A stretch of 64,000 bases of DNA from JABSOG01 sp965277695 (GCA_965277695.1 CBDIDQ010000129.1:1-64000), one strand, 5' to 3'; counted from the first letter of the stretch, positions 49,680 to 59,016 are shown. The notes: generated by a model not told the origin, from the sequence alone. Numbers and translations are program-made.

Positions 49680-51566
49680 TCAGCCCTGCTCAAAACTCAT
49701 CAATACCCCGTTTAACCTCACCTCAGCCCCTGCACATACAGGCACCTCATGGTCAATCTTAACCCCATCTATGGTTAAACTAGCAGGTATTAAAGGCTTT
49801 ATTTTCAAACCCTTGGCAAAACCATTGGCAAAAACAAGCACAGCGATGGGTCGAGATCCTCTCATTCCGGCAAAATCAAGCTGGCCTTGACTATCCAGCC
49901 CAATCGTTAATTCGGCACCGGGCAATACCCAGGTTTTTAGCCGATCAGCGGCCAAAGTCGGCCAGTTTACGGTTAACGCAGTATGATCTAACATTGCCGC
50001 CAACTCATTTTGTGGCTTAATGATCAAGGTGCCGGGTGATTGCGGCGGCAATTGCATTGCCAGTCGGCAACATCCTGCCTGATCCGGCGTATGCTGATCG
50101 CCTAAAACCTGTGATCGTTGACCTCCCAACGCAAGAATAGATCCATCCCTTAATCGCTGAGCACTCGCCAGCGGCTGACCATCCAGCCAACTGCCGTTAC
50201 TACTACCACTATCGCTGACAATAAAATCATCACCGCAACGATTCAACAAAGTTTGCTTACCACGACGAGATAATCGTTTATAACCAATACCAATGACGCC
50301 ATCATGACTATTGGCACTGCGCCCAATAGCCAAATTATCTGAGCAATAGAATTCAACATTCGCTAAAGCCCCATGACCGACAATACGCCCAGTCAAAAGT
50401 CCCATCTGATTAATAACTTGCTCACTCAAGGCTGTGACGACATCACCACGCTCACCACCACACTGAAGACCCGCCAACAAATCTAAAGCCTGATAGCGTT
50501 GACCCGCCAGCATCAATTGTCTGGCTTCAATAAGACTGTTTTTCTCTATCTGTTGCGTTTTGCTGTGTTTAATCGCTCGTAACTTATGTTGCCAATTCAT
50601 CACCCCAGCAATTGTACCAAGGGTTAATAACAACATAGCCAATACATACTCAGTGAAATAAGCCATGCCCTGACGAGCAATAACAAAGCGACGCTGATCA
50701 CCATCATAGCTCACTGTAGCCGCCAACTGATTCGATGCGATCAACTGCTGTAAACGACGGGTTAAAAAGCCACTGGCAACAGGCGTCAGATAATGATATT
50801 GACGGCTAATCAGCTGATGTAAAAAATGCGAATGACGATTCAATTCCTTTGTGAATGAGAATTCGCTTTGTAAATCTGGCACATTATCTTTCAATAGTTG
50901 TTCAATCTCAGCGGTTTCATCGGGGGTAAAAGATTGCAACGTGAGCTGGTAATTAATCAGTCGCTCACGTTCATCCAATTGTAAAATCACCCCATGTGCT
51001 GCATCTCTGGCAATACTGGCAGCACTTTGAGCCAACCAGTTGGTGAGACAACTGCCAAGACAGTTTCGGATAGACGATTTGGCAAATTCCCGCTGTGCCC
51101 CAGTCCAATGGTCACCCTGCTCACCACTGTCTAAGTCTAGGGTATAAGCCGGAATTCGAATATGCCAGCTATCGCTTTTTTGGCTGATAATGAGGTCATA
51201 AATCAACAACAAATTAATTTCGCTATCATAGCTTTTAGTGCTGTTTTGAGCATTGGTTTTGAGCGTACTGCGAGTATGTTCAAGCAATTCACTTTCAGTC
51301 ATTGGCTGGCATTGACGATTGATACAATCGGCCAAACCCAGTTGACTTTCGCTGAAAACGGCATAACCCGCACTTTGCAAAGACGATGATAAAATGCCTT
51401 TAACCCGTTTAAACGCGGGCTGATATTGAGGTTTGATTGACACTGCGGTATTGGGTAACACCGCTATTTTCCAGCCTTCATTGATTGCTTGCGCTTGCGC
51501 CTTCACCATCGACGACCACCCGCTAAGCATGACGGATACAAGCAGCACACATAAAAAACGAGTCAT
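49680..51566 (-). CDS. Membrane protein with periplasmic domain and C-terminal FHA domain (628 aa)
   Basis: A signal-anchor at the N-terminus (about 5-23) and a second membrane helix (about 304-325) enclose a periplasmic domain of about 280 residues. That domain is paralogous to the neighbour at 51566, with FKRVKGILSSSLQSAGYAVF and LTLQSFTPDETAEIEQLL matching. After the helix comes a TPR-like link and an FHA domain (about 395-470) with GR (415-416), SRR (433-435) and SSNGSW (455-460), then a further beta-rich region. So it can read phosphothreonine in the cytoplasm and signal to the periplasm, or the reverse. Its start overlaps the 51566 stop by 1 bp (TGATG). Confidence 0.8.
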   Translation of the reverse strand: MTRFLCVLLVSVMLSGWSSMVKAQAQAINEGWKIAVLPNTAVSIKPQYQPAFKRVKGILSSSLQSAGYAVFSESQLGLADCINRQCQPMTESELLEHTRSTLKTNAQNSTKSYDSEINLLLIYDLIISQKSDSWHIRIPAYTLDLDSGEQGDHWTGAQREFAKSSIRNCLGSCLTNWLAQSAASIARDAAHGVILQLDERERLINYQLTLQSFTPDETAEIEQLLKDNVPDLQSEFSFTKELNRHSHFLHQLISRQYHYLTPVASGFLTRRLQQLIASNQLAATVSYDGDQRRFVIARQGMAYFTEYVLAMLLLTLGTIAGVMNWQHKLRAIKHSKTQQIEKNSLIEARQLMLAGQRYQALDLLAGLQCGGERGDVVTALSEQVINQMGLLTGRIVGHGALANVEFYCSDNLAIGRSANSHDGVIGIGYKRLSRRGKQTLLNRCGDDFIVSDSGSSNGSWLDGQPLASAQRLRDGSILALGGQRSQVLGDQHTPDQAGCCRLAMQLPPQSPGTLIIKPQNELAAMLDHTALTVNWPTLAADRLKTWVLPGAELTIGLDSQGQLDFAGMRGSRPIAVLVFANGFAKGLKIKPLIPASLTIDGVKIDHEVPVCAGAEVRLNGVLMSFEQG

Positions 51567-52477
51567 CAGCTTTTCCTCCGTTGACGCATATTGATTTTTT
51601 GCAAAGAAAAAGTATTACCAGAGAACTGCACGATGCCGCGTAAAGCCAAGTGGGTCAGCATTTTATGCAAATTACGGTTTAATTTGGCGGTATTAATGGT
51701 GGATTGATACCAGATTTCAGCCCGGGTCATCGAGTTATAAATTGGTCGATGGCTACGATAGCCAGAAAAGACCACCAAATATTCTTCAATCGCCATCATC
51801 TCATCGGCTGAAAAATTGTCAAACACCAAAGTGAAGGCGCTTAACAACGCATTATCTGCACCACTATCGGCAATCAAACCATTCAGTCGCTGCCCTAATA
51901 CATGACCCAAACGAGTGGCTAACGCGGTGCTTTGGTCACTAATGGTTTCGAGCAAACATTGTTGCTCACAGCTTGATGATGCACTCCAGTGGTCCGGGTT
52001 TTTCACCTCAAAACTGCCCAACTGCTGGCCGGTGCTGACATTCAACAAACGCCCGTCAAGGCGAATACGAATTTTGCTTCTTTTACTTATAGAGGAGCCC
52101 TGACTTTCGGCGTTGGCATTAATCGAAAACAACACCACCACGTCTATCGGCGGATATTGAATGGTGCGGGCAATCTCGATGATATCGGTGTCAGTTCTAC
52201 GGATATCATCATTGTGATCAGCTTGTTGCTTGTCCAATGTCACTGCGGTTTCATCATACACATCAAAACCGACGTCATGTAGTTGATTAGAAAGGCTATT
52301 TATCACCCGCTTAAACACCCGACGTTCGCTGGTAACGCCTGTTGCTATGCTTTCTTTCGCTGCATATTTATCGTCATAGTCACCGATAATGAGCAAATTC
52401 GGTCGCCCGCCTGCCATCGCCTGAGAAGGCAACAACAAACTGATGATCAATATTAATAAACCAGACAACCCGCGCAT
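51566..52477 (-). CDS. Exported protein paralogous to the FHA protein ectodomain (303 aa)
   Basis: A signal peptide (about 1-22, LLILIISLLLPSQAMA) leads to a domain resembling that of the gene at 49680. Shared elements are FKRVINSLSNQLHDVGFDVY, a WSASSSCEQQCLLETISDQ segment with Cys pairs, and LVFDNFSADEMMAIEEYLVV. It ends in a basic tail (NMRQRRKS). There is no membrane helix after the signal. The overlap with the next gene indicates a co-translated pair. It may form a complex with the FHA protein's periplasmic part; that is inference. Confidence 0.72.
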   Translation of the reverse strand: MRGLSGLLILIISLLLPSQAMAGGRPNLLIIGDYDDKYAAKESIATGVTSERRVFKRVINSLSNQLHDVGFDVYDETAVTLDKQQADHNDDIRRTDTDIIEIARTIQYPPIDVVVLFSINANAESQGSSISKRSKIRIRLDGRLLNVSTGQQLGSFEVKNPDHWSASSSCEQQCLLETISDQSTALATRLGHVLGQRLNGLIADSGADNALLSAFTLVFDNFSADEMMAIEEYLVVFSGYRSHRPIYNSMTRAEIWYQSTINTAKLNRNLHKMLTHLALRGIVQFSGNTFSLQKINMRQRRKS

Positions 52478-52613
52478 TACAGCCTCTTTTAACCAATCAA
52501 TTAAATCGCTTAATCAGGTTTATGGAAAGCTTAGGGAGGTTTTTAGTATAATCGGTGAAAAATAGATTCAAGCCCTCAACAACGACTAAACTAATACACT
52601 TTGGAGAAACAAA

Positions 52614-53009
52614 TTGAAAACTAAATGGTTTTTGTTACCACTATTAACCGCGTTAATGCCATCAATGAATACCTATGCCGCCTGCTTGGATGGGGTGACA
52701 AATTCTAGATCGATACACTCTAAGATCCGTGGGTTTTACATGAACAAAAGCACAGATACAGCCGTTCACTATGTGATACTCGATAAAGCGACTTGTGTGG
52801 CTTCACAAACTGGTGACGCTACATTGGGCAGCACAACACAAAACTACTATTACTTGTACTTTGACGATACTGACAAAGCCTTACTTTCTAGTCTTCTCTC
52901 TGCTCAAGCAAGGGATATAGTCGTTGAATTTAGAATCAATGGTACGATAAAAAATGACACCAATGGCATTGCCTATATTATAACCCCATCAAATGCCAGA
53001 TCTCAGTAA
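52614..53009 (+). CDS. Small exported protein of unknown function (131 aa)
   Basis: A TTG start with TTTGGAGA upstream opens a signal peptide (FLLPLLTALMPSMNTYA, cleavage near Ala23). The mature part has two Cys (AACLDG and ATCVAS) that may form a disulfide and looks beta-rich. It resembles small secreted proteins seen singly in many Gammaproteobacteria, but I cannot name the family. It is the only plus-strand gene within the 48-60 kb cluster and separates 51566-52477 from the Uma2 gene. Confidence 0.65.
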   Translation: MKTKWFLLPLLTALMPSMNTYAACLDGVTNSRSIHSKIRGFYMNKSTDTAVHYVILDKATCVASQTGDATLGSTTQNYYYLYFDDTDKALLSSLLSAQARDIVVEFRINGTIKNDTNGIAYIITPSNARSQ

Positions 53010-53036
53010 AAAGTGGGTACTCACAAGTGATTTGAT

Positions 53037-53624
53037 TCAGCTCACCAGAGACGTTAAATAACGTTTTTTATCTTCATTATCGATGCGATCATAAATGTCA
53101 TTAACACTGACTATCGCATCAATTAATGGAAATCTGATGTCGCCGCCCAAATAATAATATTGCGGAATAAATCCGGCGGCACGGCTTAGCACCGAGATTT
53201 CGCAAAAATCTTGTTCCACCAAAATGTAATATTCTAAGGAAGGAATTTGTAAATATTTGGTTTGCTTGGTTGAATGGTCAAACGCTCTGGTGGACTGAGA
53301 TAACACATCAACAATCAATTTTGGCGCATGTTTTATACGACTCGAATCTTCCTGATGCTCGTCACACACCACCATCACATCCGGGTAATACACATCCCCC
53401 ACAGCATTCACCATCATATCCGCCATAAACGGTTTACAGCTTTTACCTTTTAGCTCAGCTCTCAACTCTGCGGCAAAATTCAAAGTGATGGTGTTGTGTG
53501 CTTCACTGGCTCCTGTCATGGCAGAAACTTCACTATCAATAAACTCATGTTTATTGTCAGCCGTTAGTTCACCTTGTAAATACTCAGGCATTGTTAGTGG
53601 TAATTCGGTTGCCAGCTGTGACAT
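53037..53624 (-). CDS. Uma2-family (DUF820) putative nuclease, second copy
   Basis: The ATG at 53624 (MSQLATELPLTMPEYLQ) is preferred; the longer frame to 53768 adds a non-homologous head. The PD-(D/E)xK elements are seen in NKHEFIDSEVSAMTGAS, YYPDVMVVCDE, KLIVDVLSQSTRAFD and LEYYILVEQD. It parallels the Uma2 gene at 44658 and is of the same length. It follows an orphan VapB-like gene by 76 bp and may be a passenger of the same accessory insertion. Biochemical role unknown. Confidence 0.84.
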   Translation of the reverse strand: MSQLATELPLTMPEYLQGELTADNKHEFIDSEVSAMTGASEAHNTITLNFAAELRAELKGKSCKPFMADMMVNAVGDVYYPDVMVVCDEHQEDSSRIKHAPKLIVDVLSQSTRAFDHSTKQTKYLQIPSLEYYILVEQDFCEISVLSRAAGFIPQYYYLGGDIRFPLIDAIVSVNDIYDRIDNEDKKRYLTSLVS

Positions 53625-53700
53625 AAAATATCCAATCTTGAACGCAATTGAGCCCGAGTATAAGTGATTATAAAAAACAGGAGGGCACAGGGACCCTCCT

Positions 53701-53883
53701 CTACATCCGATCAATTTCTTCCTCAAACTCTCTCCCCTGTTCAAACACATCATCAGGAAGAGCGGCAAATTTATCCATGAGCCTCGTTAACTGTCTGCGA
53801 ACAGGGTGGAACCTCAGTTCATCCGGTATGCGGACCGCCTTTAAATTGCCGTTTTTGAACACTTTGATCGTTAACATTGACAT
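53701..53883 (-). CDS. VapB/AbrB-like antitoxin without a toxin
   Basis: MLTIKVFKNGNLKAVRIPDE is the swapped-hairpin AbrB-type motif of VapB antitoxins. The 58-61 residues are slightly short and the C-terminus (FEQGREFEEEIDRM) is acidic. The start is ATG 53883 or the ATG two codons later. No VapC or other toxin follows; the next gene on the strand is the Uma2 nuclease. An orphan antitoxin or an unusual partner pair with Uma2 are the alternatives. Confidence 0.6.
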   Translation of the reverse strand: MSMLTIKVFKNGNLKAVRIPDELRFHPVRRQLTRLMDKFAALPDDVFEQGREFEEEIDRM

Positions 53884-53980
53884 AATCAGACCTTGCAAAA
53901 CATATCATCATAACGAAAATATAGCACATATATCCATTTATGTGTGTACATGAGGTTTAACCAGACAAATCCACAACAAT

Positions 53981-54005
53981 CACCAGCTGGAGTTCGTTCC
54001 TACAG
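53981..54005. repeat. Fragment of the hairpin element family
   Basis: CACCAGCTGGAGTTCGTTCC followed by TACAG resembles the right-arm hairpin sequence of the element at 85-227 (GAGCTGGAGCTCGTTCCTAC). No terminus or duplication is visible. It abuts the 3' end of the methyltransferase gene. Confidence 0.5.
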
Positions 54006-54007
54006 TG

Positions 54008-55705
54008 CTATTTCAAGACAAAGAATTGAAACTGGGCAAAAAAGTAATCAGGACAGATTTTTTCAAATTCATTCCAATAGGTCAAACTCTCGCCGCCTTC
54101 GGGCACAGGGTATTGGGCAAAAGCCGCTTTAAAGCGCATCATGTTTGGTTCACTGACAGGCATCCAGGCAAATTTAAGCTCGGCGGCATTGAGCAAACTT
54201 TCAAGTTCAATGGCTGAATATTCACTTTGCTGGGGATGGAATAACTGTTGATACAAACCATTTAAAGCAAAAAACTCACCCGTGCTAAACCAGCGACTGG
54301 TTCGGTCCTCGGCGCTTAATTGACTACGCCAGCGACGCACACCTTCGGGCGTCACACCCACATCCTTGGTCTCAAGGTAAGTCAGTGCTTTGGCTTTAAT
54401 TGAGGCCAAACCTTTACGGGCGGCTTTACTATAAAAAGACAGGTTCATTACGCCATCAGCTTTAAGCACGGCCGATAACGCATTAAGACCCAGCTGAGGT
54501 TTTTTCATGTGATGTAATACACCGGTACAGGCAATGTAATCAAATGACTGTTCGAGGCTGGCAATATCCAGAATATCCAACACTTTAAATTCAATATTGC
54601 GCAAACCAAAACGCTTAGCCATCAATTGGGCATAAGCGATACTGACAGGACTCAAATCAATCGCGGTCATTTTCATTTCAGGGTGCATGATCGCCAGCTC
54701 AATGGCATGTTTGCCAGTACCGCAACCAGCAATCAATACCGTCGGTGCCGTTGGCATCGTTTTACCAAGATAGGTGAAAATCTGTTTCAGACCAGCCGAA
54801 CTACTTTGTATCGCTTTATATTTAGGGTAAGGATGCTGCTGATAAAATGACTGCACCGCTTTTGACGTTTTGTCTTTAATTTTAACAGCTGCACCGGCCT
54901 GACTATTGGCCATCACTGCAACATAAAAATCAAAATCAGCCACCAGCTCGGTTAGACCACTGGCTTGCAGCTCGGCTTTATGGCTTTCAAACAGCGTCAT
55001 CGCAGTGGCAAAATCAGCGTAACACATACGTAATAACACCGCTTCAACGGTGTTGTTTGACTTCATTTGCTCTAACAACAGCAGGTCTTTTTCAGCAGTA
55101 TGATACAAGCCGTCATTCAACAAAGTTTGACTGACCAAAGCCGATAAAAAATATCGATAATCGACGATGCTATGACCCACAGCTGCCCCTTGTAGCAGCT
55201 CATAACGAGCCGTCAGCAGTAGGTTTTCAAAGGTATAATCGGTCATGCACGCGGTTTTGAGCAGCTGTCGTAAACTCTCATCGCGTAACATGCTGGCAAA
55301 AGAAGACAACATTGATGGCGTCTTGCTGGTAAAAATGGCGCGATATTTGGCTTTAAATTGCACCGCCAACAACACGCTGGCCTGTTTAACTAACTGGGGA
55401 TGTTTCATCGCCACTTTTAACGATGCTTCAATCAAATCGACATAGCTATCGAGGTTACTGGCCGCCACGATGTTGAGCAACATTTCCAAGTCTTCAACTT
55501 TGTTGCCATCATGGCCAAGACAACTGAGGTTAGCCATCAGCGCTTTTTGCCAATTGCCCAGTTTGGCATGACAATAAGCCAAACCTCTAAAGGCCGCTGC
55601 CGACTTTGGATCGGCTTGCAAAACTGAGGATAATTGGCCAATAGCTTGGGCATACTCACCGGCCTGCATCAAGCGGCTGCTCTCATTTAGAATTTGTACT
55701 GTCAT
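54008..55705 (-). CDS. TPR-containing SAM-dependent methyltransferase (565 aa)
   Basis: N-terminal TPRs (about 5-75, with a typical FRGLAYCHAKLGNWQKALM) lead through a helical region (about 80-280) to a class I methyltransferase domain (about 295-430). Its motifs are VLIAGCGTGKHAIELA (SAM-binding), MTAIDLSPVSIAYAQ and DYIACTGVLHHMKKPQ. A C-terminal region (about 430-565) carries RRWRSQLSAEDRTSRW. It is soluble. The methyl acceptor is not known. It lies between the channel gene group (55800 and up) and the accessory block, on the same strand as the envelope cluster, so a role in that cluster is possible but unproven. Confidence 0.8.
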   Translation of the reverse strand: MTVQILNESSRLMQAGEYAQAIGQLSSVLQADPKSAAAFRGLAYCHAKLGNWQKALMANLSCLGHDGNKVEDLEMLLNIVAASNLDSYVDLIEASLKVAMKHPQLVKQASVLLAVQFKAKYRAIFTSKTPSMLSSFASMLRDESLRQLLKTACMTDYTFENLLLTARYELLQGAAVGHSIVDYRYFLSALVSQTLLNDGLYHTAEKDLLLLEQMKSNNTVEAVLLRMCYADFATAMTLFESHKAELQASGLTELVADFDFYVAVMANSQAGAAVKIKDKTSKAVQSFYQQHPYPKYKAIQSSSAGLKQIFTYLGKTMPTAPTVLIAGCGTGKHAIELAIMHPEMKMTAIDLSPVSIAYAQLMAKRFGLRNIEFKVLDILDIASLEQSFDYIACTGVLHHMKKPQLGLNALSAVLKADGVMNLSFYSKAARKGLASIKAKALTYLETKDVGVTPEGVRRWRSQLSAEDRTSRWFSTGEFFALNGLYQQLFHPQQSEYSAIELESLLNAAELKFAWMPVSEPNMMRFKAAFAQYPVPEGGESLTYWNEFEKICPDYFFAQFQFFVLK

Positions 55706-55799
55706 GGGGTCTTCTTCTGATCACTGTAAGAGGCTGAAAAAACAGCGGCGATTATCACAGATAGGGCGGCTAAGGTCAAAAACAAGCGTCTAATGATAA

Positions 55800-56624
55800 T
55801 CAACCACAGCCATCAGCCAGCAATACCTGACCGCTAACGGCACGACCATCCATCTGCAAATCCTCAATAAACAACCGTTGTCCTTTTAACACATATAATC
55901 CGCGCACCGACTGAATCGCTTGAAATGGCATTGGTGATAACTGCCTCAACCCCGCCAATAACCGCGCATCCAGCGCTCGGGGAAAAAGCCGCACCGGGGT
56001 TCCGGTTCGGCGAGAGCGCTGATACAAACGGCTTTCAGCCGGTAACATAACGCCGCTAACCACTCTAACCAAACGACTATAAGCGTTGAGTTTTTGCTTG
56101 ATAGGATAGACTGAATCGTCCACTAAAATGCCCAACTGAACCCCTAAACATTGAGTCAAGGTGGTAAATAGACGTTTACGTTGGGCAAATGACTTAGGCC
56201 AAGCAATTTCAATCCCGGGTCCCTGCCCCGCTTCTACCTGCTGTAATAATTGTCCGCCATCAGCCAGTTCGGCGCTATTTTTTGACACATCAACTATCGT
56301 TTGTTGAGGTTTAGTAGGTTCAGGCTTGGTTTTTTGCCGCTTAGCTTGTTTAGCGGCAGGTTTTACAGCAGATGGTTTTTGTTTAGCGACTTTTTCTATT
56401 TTTGTCACAGACGGGAGCGGCGGCGGTGAAGGCAATGACACTTTAGTCATCACTAATGGCTTTGATGCCATCTGCTGTGTCTGTTGGCTGTCCTGCATTG
56501 TTAGTGGCTCAAGGGTATTAACCAGTTGTTGAAAGTACCAGTAATAACCGATAAATAACAGGCAACAAATCACAGTACCAGACGTCAGATAACGATGGTC
56601 AAATTTGTTGCCAGCGCTGATCAT
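55800..56624 (-). CDS. Single-pass membrane protein with Pro/Lys-rich linker (274 aa)
   Basis: An N-terminal helix (about 17-35) is followed by a Pro- and Lys-rich region (about 55-115) with PSPPPLPSVTKIEKVAKQ, the layout of a TonB-like periplasm-spanning segment, and a folded C-terminal domain (about 120-274). It overlaps its upstream gene by 4 bp (ATGA). It is the last of a coupled run that contains an ExbB/MotA-like channel gene, so it could be the energy-transducing or force-transmitting partner. The C-terminal domain does not show a recognisable TonB or OmpA motif to me. Confidence 0.68.
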   Translation of the reverse strand: MISAGNKFDHRYLTSGTVICCLLFIGYYWYFQQLVNTLEPLTMQDSQQTQQMASKPLVMTKVSLPSPPPLPSVTKIEKVAKQKPSAVKPAAKQAKRQKTKPEPTKPQQTIVDVSKNSAELADGGQLLQQVEAGQGPGIEIAWPKSFAQRKRLFTTLTQCLGVQLGILVDDSVYPIKQKLNAYSRLVRVVSGVMLPAESRLYQRSRRTGTPVRLFPRALDARLLAGLRQLSPMPFQAIQSVRGLYVLKGQRLFIEDLQMDGRAVSGQVLLADGCG

Positions 56625-57115
56625 CTGCCCATACTCAAGGCTTTTAGTGCCATACGCTGAGATAGGTTTTGCAAAGCTTTGCGTCGTTGCAGATTAGTCA
56701 TCAAAGGTTCAGTAACTTCATCTGCTTGAGCTATCTCACTATCAAAGCTATCTCTATCAACGACAGCGATTTCGACGACATCAGACTGAACAGCAGCGAT
56801 TAGCTGAGGTTGGGTGGTATGAGGTTGAACAGTTACTTTTTGTGCTTGCAACACTGCCATCTGTTGTTCCATATCCGCGACTTGCCCCTGCAATCCGGCA
56901 ATTTGCGCTTGATGTTCTGCTTGTACTTGCTCCCTGAAAGCCGCAACTTGTTGTTCTACTTTGCTATTAAGCGACTCATTCAACGATGAAGTTATTTTTT
57001 CCATCTGACTTTCAGGCGATTGCTGTTGTAGCCATTGCGATACCGCTGATGACTCATTAACTGCCAAATACACCACAGAGCTGGCGATCAAACCAATAAA
57101 CAATAGCGTTTTCAT
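56621..57115 (-). CDS. Single-pass membrane coiled-coil protein (164 aa)
   Basis: The start MKTLLFIGL (57115) is preceded by GGAGAAATATC. One membrane helix (about 3-18) is followed by a long coiled coil (about 35-90, VADMEQQMAVLQAQ) and a basic C-terminus (LQRRKALQNLSQRMALKAL). The position directly after the channel gene and the single N-terminal helix make it comparable in layout to ExbD/TolR/MotB partners, but the aspartate expected in their helix is not seen. It overlaps the next gene by 4 bp. Confidence 0.65.
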   Translation of the reverse strand: MKTLLFIGLIASSVVYLAVNESSAVSQWLQQQSPESQMEKITSSLNESLNSKVEQQVAAFREQVQAEHQAQIAGLQGQVADMEQQMAVLQAQKVTVQPHTTQPQLIAAVQSDVVEIAVVDRDSFDSEIAQADEVTEPLMTNLQRRKALQNLSQRMALKALSMGR

Positions 57116-57126
57116 GATATTTCTCC

Positions 57127-57681
57127 TCAATGCTGAGTTTGTAACCCAGCCATTTGTAACTTAGCTTTACGTATCGACACAAATGCCCGCAACGCATTGG
57201 CTGAGGGTAAACCCACTACCGTAGTCATAAAGGCGGTAGAAAAATGGCCAGTCAGCCCCTGAATAATTTGCTGAATGCTATCTGGGGTGATCTGTTGATC
57301 AGCCAACGAGCCAATGCCCATGCTAAGCCCCAACAAAGTGTAAGTGAGCGCTAACGTCGCCACACCACCAGCGGCTTGCTGACCAACTTCAAACCAATAA
57401 TCCGACTCAGCTGGGCAATCTAGGCGAATTCCCGCCAGTATTCCTAATGCCATCAAGGCCAAATAAATCACCACAAAGCTGATACTGAACACCTTCTCAA
57501 ACCAAGCCAACATGAGTGATAATTCCATCTGGGTCATATACACCGCCAACGCCATCACAATCACCAAGCCGCCAACGCCATAACCCAGAGTTTTTAATAG
57601 GCCAAAAATCAACGGCGGACGCGCCAGCAATGGCATGGTTTCCAGCTCTGTTTTCGATACACTTTGTGATACGGCAATCAT
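57127..57681 (-). CDS. MotA/TolQ/ExbB-like proton-channel family protein (184 aa)
   Basis: Four membrane segments (about 30-50, 62-85, 107-128 and 148-168). The last two carry the superfamily pattern: LALTYTLLGLSMGIGSLADQ, then LTGHFSTAFMTTVVGLPSAN, as in ExbB and MotA. Such proteins conduct ions and drive a partner protein in the periplasm. The loop between helices 2 and 3 is short compared with MotA. It starts with TAATG overlapping the previous stop and is followed by two single-pass proteins. The ion and the driven machine are unknown. Confidence 0.75.
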   Translation of the reverse strand: MIAVSQSVSKTELETMPLLARPPLIFGLLKTLGYGVGGLVIVMALAVYMTQMELSLMLAWFEKVFSISFVVIYLALMALGILAGIRLDCPAESDYWFEVGQQAAGGVATLALTYTLLGLSMGIGSLADQQITPDSIQQIIQGLTGHFSTAFMTTVVGLPSANALRAFVSIRKAKLQMAGLQTQH

Positions 57682-58103
57682 TATCTTCTACCTGCTCTGG
57701 TTGACATTACCGTTGCCGACGACAAACCCGATTGCGACAACCAATGGTCAGTGATATCACGTTTTGCCTCGGCACTAGCATGGACCAAAAAGGTCAGATC
57801 ATAATTACTGAAAGCTCGTTTCACTGTGGCATCGTTGTTACCGACCAAACGCTCATCTCTGAGCACCATACGCTCAATATCGGTCAAGCGACGATAGTAA
57901 CGCTTGATGTGCTTGCGACGACTGTCGGCGTCATATTGCTCATCAACAATAAGGTCAATCAATGAAGCGCGTTCACGCTCAAGGCTTTCGACGCTATGAA
58001 TATTGGCCGCTTGAGCACTTTGACCTAACAATAGCGTGGTTAATAAGGCACTTCCCAACAAGCCGCCTTTAATACTAAAAAGTGACGATTTAAAAGTTTT
58101 CAT
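57681..58103 (-). CDS. Small exported protein (140 aa)
   Basis: The start MKTFKSSLF (58103) follows CGGCAGGAGAACATC. The signal peptide is about 1-33 (GGLLGSALLTTLLLGQSAQA). The mature protein is helical and charged (RRKHIKRYYRRLTDIERMV), with many Arg/Asp/Glu. Its stop overlaps the start of the channel gene. The longer frame to 58238 lies within the upstream gene and is rejected. Possibly a periplasmic partner of the channel. Unknown family. Confidence 0.68.
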   Translation of the reverse strand: MKTFKSSLFSIKGGLLGSALLTTLLLGQSAQAANIHSVESLERERASLIDLIVDEQYDADSRRKHIKRYYRRLTDIERMVLRDERLVGNNDATVKRAFSNYDLTFLVHASAEAKRDITDHWLSQSGLSSATVMSTRAGRR

Positions 58104-58122
58104 GATGTTCTCCTGCCGCCTT

Positions 58123-59016
58123 TTATTGAGCGATAAATAAGTCAGTATTACCAGACAAACTGGTGCGTGCCCGTTGGGCTTTTTGCGTTTCATCCTGCTC
58201 AGATGACGCCAGTAATTGATGCTCCAGCGTTTGCGCATCCATCGCGACCAGTTTGGCCATATAACTGAGCATCAGTTTTTCCTGATCGAATATTGCTTGC
58301 TCGGCATTTAAACTGGTCAACAGATGACGAACATAATCCGATTTACTGACTTGCTGGCCATCAATGGCAGGCGAAGCATTAGCTGCATGAGCATTGATCG
58401 CCGATTTTAACGCTTCGAGTTTCGACACATTTTTGGCGTAATCATTGTTGTAGTCAGTATTGGTGTCACCCGCTTCAAGCAAGGCGTTATCGACCAGTGC
58501 CTTGGCGCTTTCCATCCGTTTACGGGCACTTTTCTGCGCCTGCTTCAATTCAATCACTTCGCGGCTATTGGCTTGCGCATTGGATTTATTGACCTTAACC
58601 AAGACTTTTTCATAAATTTTACGCCGGGTATCCATCGCCTGCTGATCGAGAATTTGTTTCTGCCCCATCAAATCCAGATAGTCCGATTTGGCCTGCAAAA
58701 ACTGATGTTTTAACTCAACCTGCTCATCACTACTCACACCATCAAGAGCACCACCAAGACCACCATCAATAGCACTTTTCAAATCATGCATGGTGGTGAC
58801 GGTTTCAACCATATCGGCATCGAGTGCGTCAATTTGTGCCGCCAGTGGCGAAGCCAAAAAATCACTTTCGATGGTTTGATTGATGTAATTGGCAGGCAAC
58901 TGAATCAATTTTTCACTCGATACCGGTTGCCAGTCTGATTGTTGTCCGGCTGCCAGTACACTGCTTGACGTCAAACTGACCGCTAGAACCCACACTTTTA
59001 GATTGGAATTCAACAT
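58123..59016 (-). CDS. Exported coiled-coil protein (297 aa)
   Basis: The start MLNSNLKVWV (59016) has GAGGAGAATAAGT upstream. A signal peptide (about 1-24) precedes an almost wholly helical mature protein with several coiled-coil stretches (for example DQQAMDTRRKIYEKVLVKV and the segment ELKQAQKSARKRMES). It ends SLSGNTDLFIAQ. No enzyme motif. It is spaced 19 bp from the small exported gene and 25 bp from the lipoprotein gene, so one transcript covers the group. Structural role in the envelope is likely. Confidence 0.68.
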   Translation of the reverse strand: MLNSNLKVWVLAVSLTSSSVLAAGQQSDWQPVSSEKLIQLPANYINQTIESDFLASPLAAQIDALDADMVETVTTMHDLKSAIDGGLGGALDGVSSDEQVELKHQFLQAKSDYLDLMGQKQILDQQAMDTRRKIYEKVLVKVNKSNAQANSREVIELKQAQKSARKRMESAKALVDNALLEAGDTNTDYNNDYAKNVSKLEALKSAINAHAANASPAIDGQQVSKSDYVRHLLTSLNAEQAIFDQEKLMLSYMAKLVAMDAQTLEHQLLASSEQDETQKAQRARTSLSGNTDLFIAQ

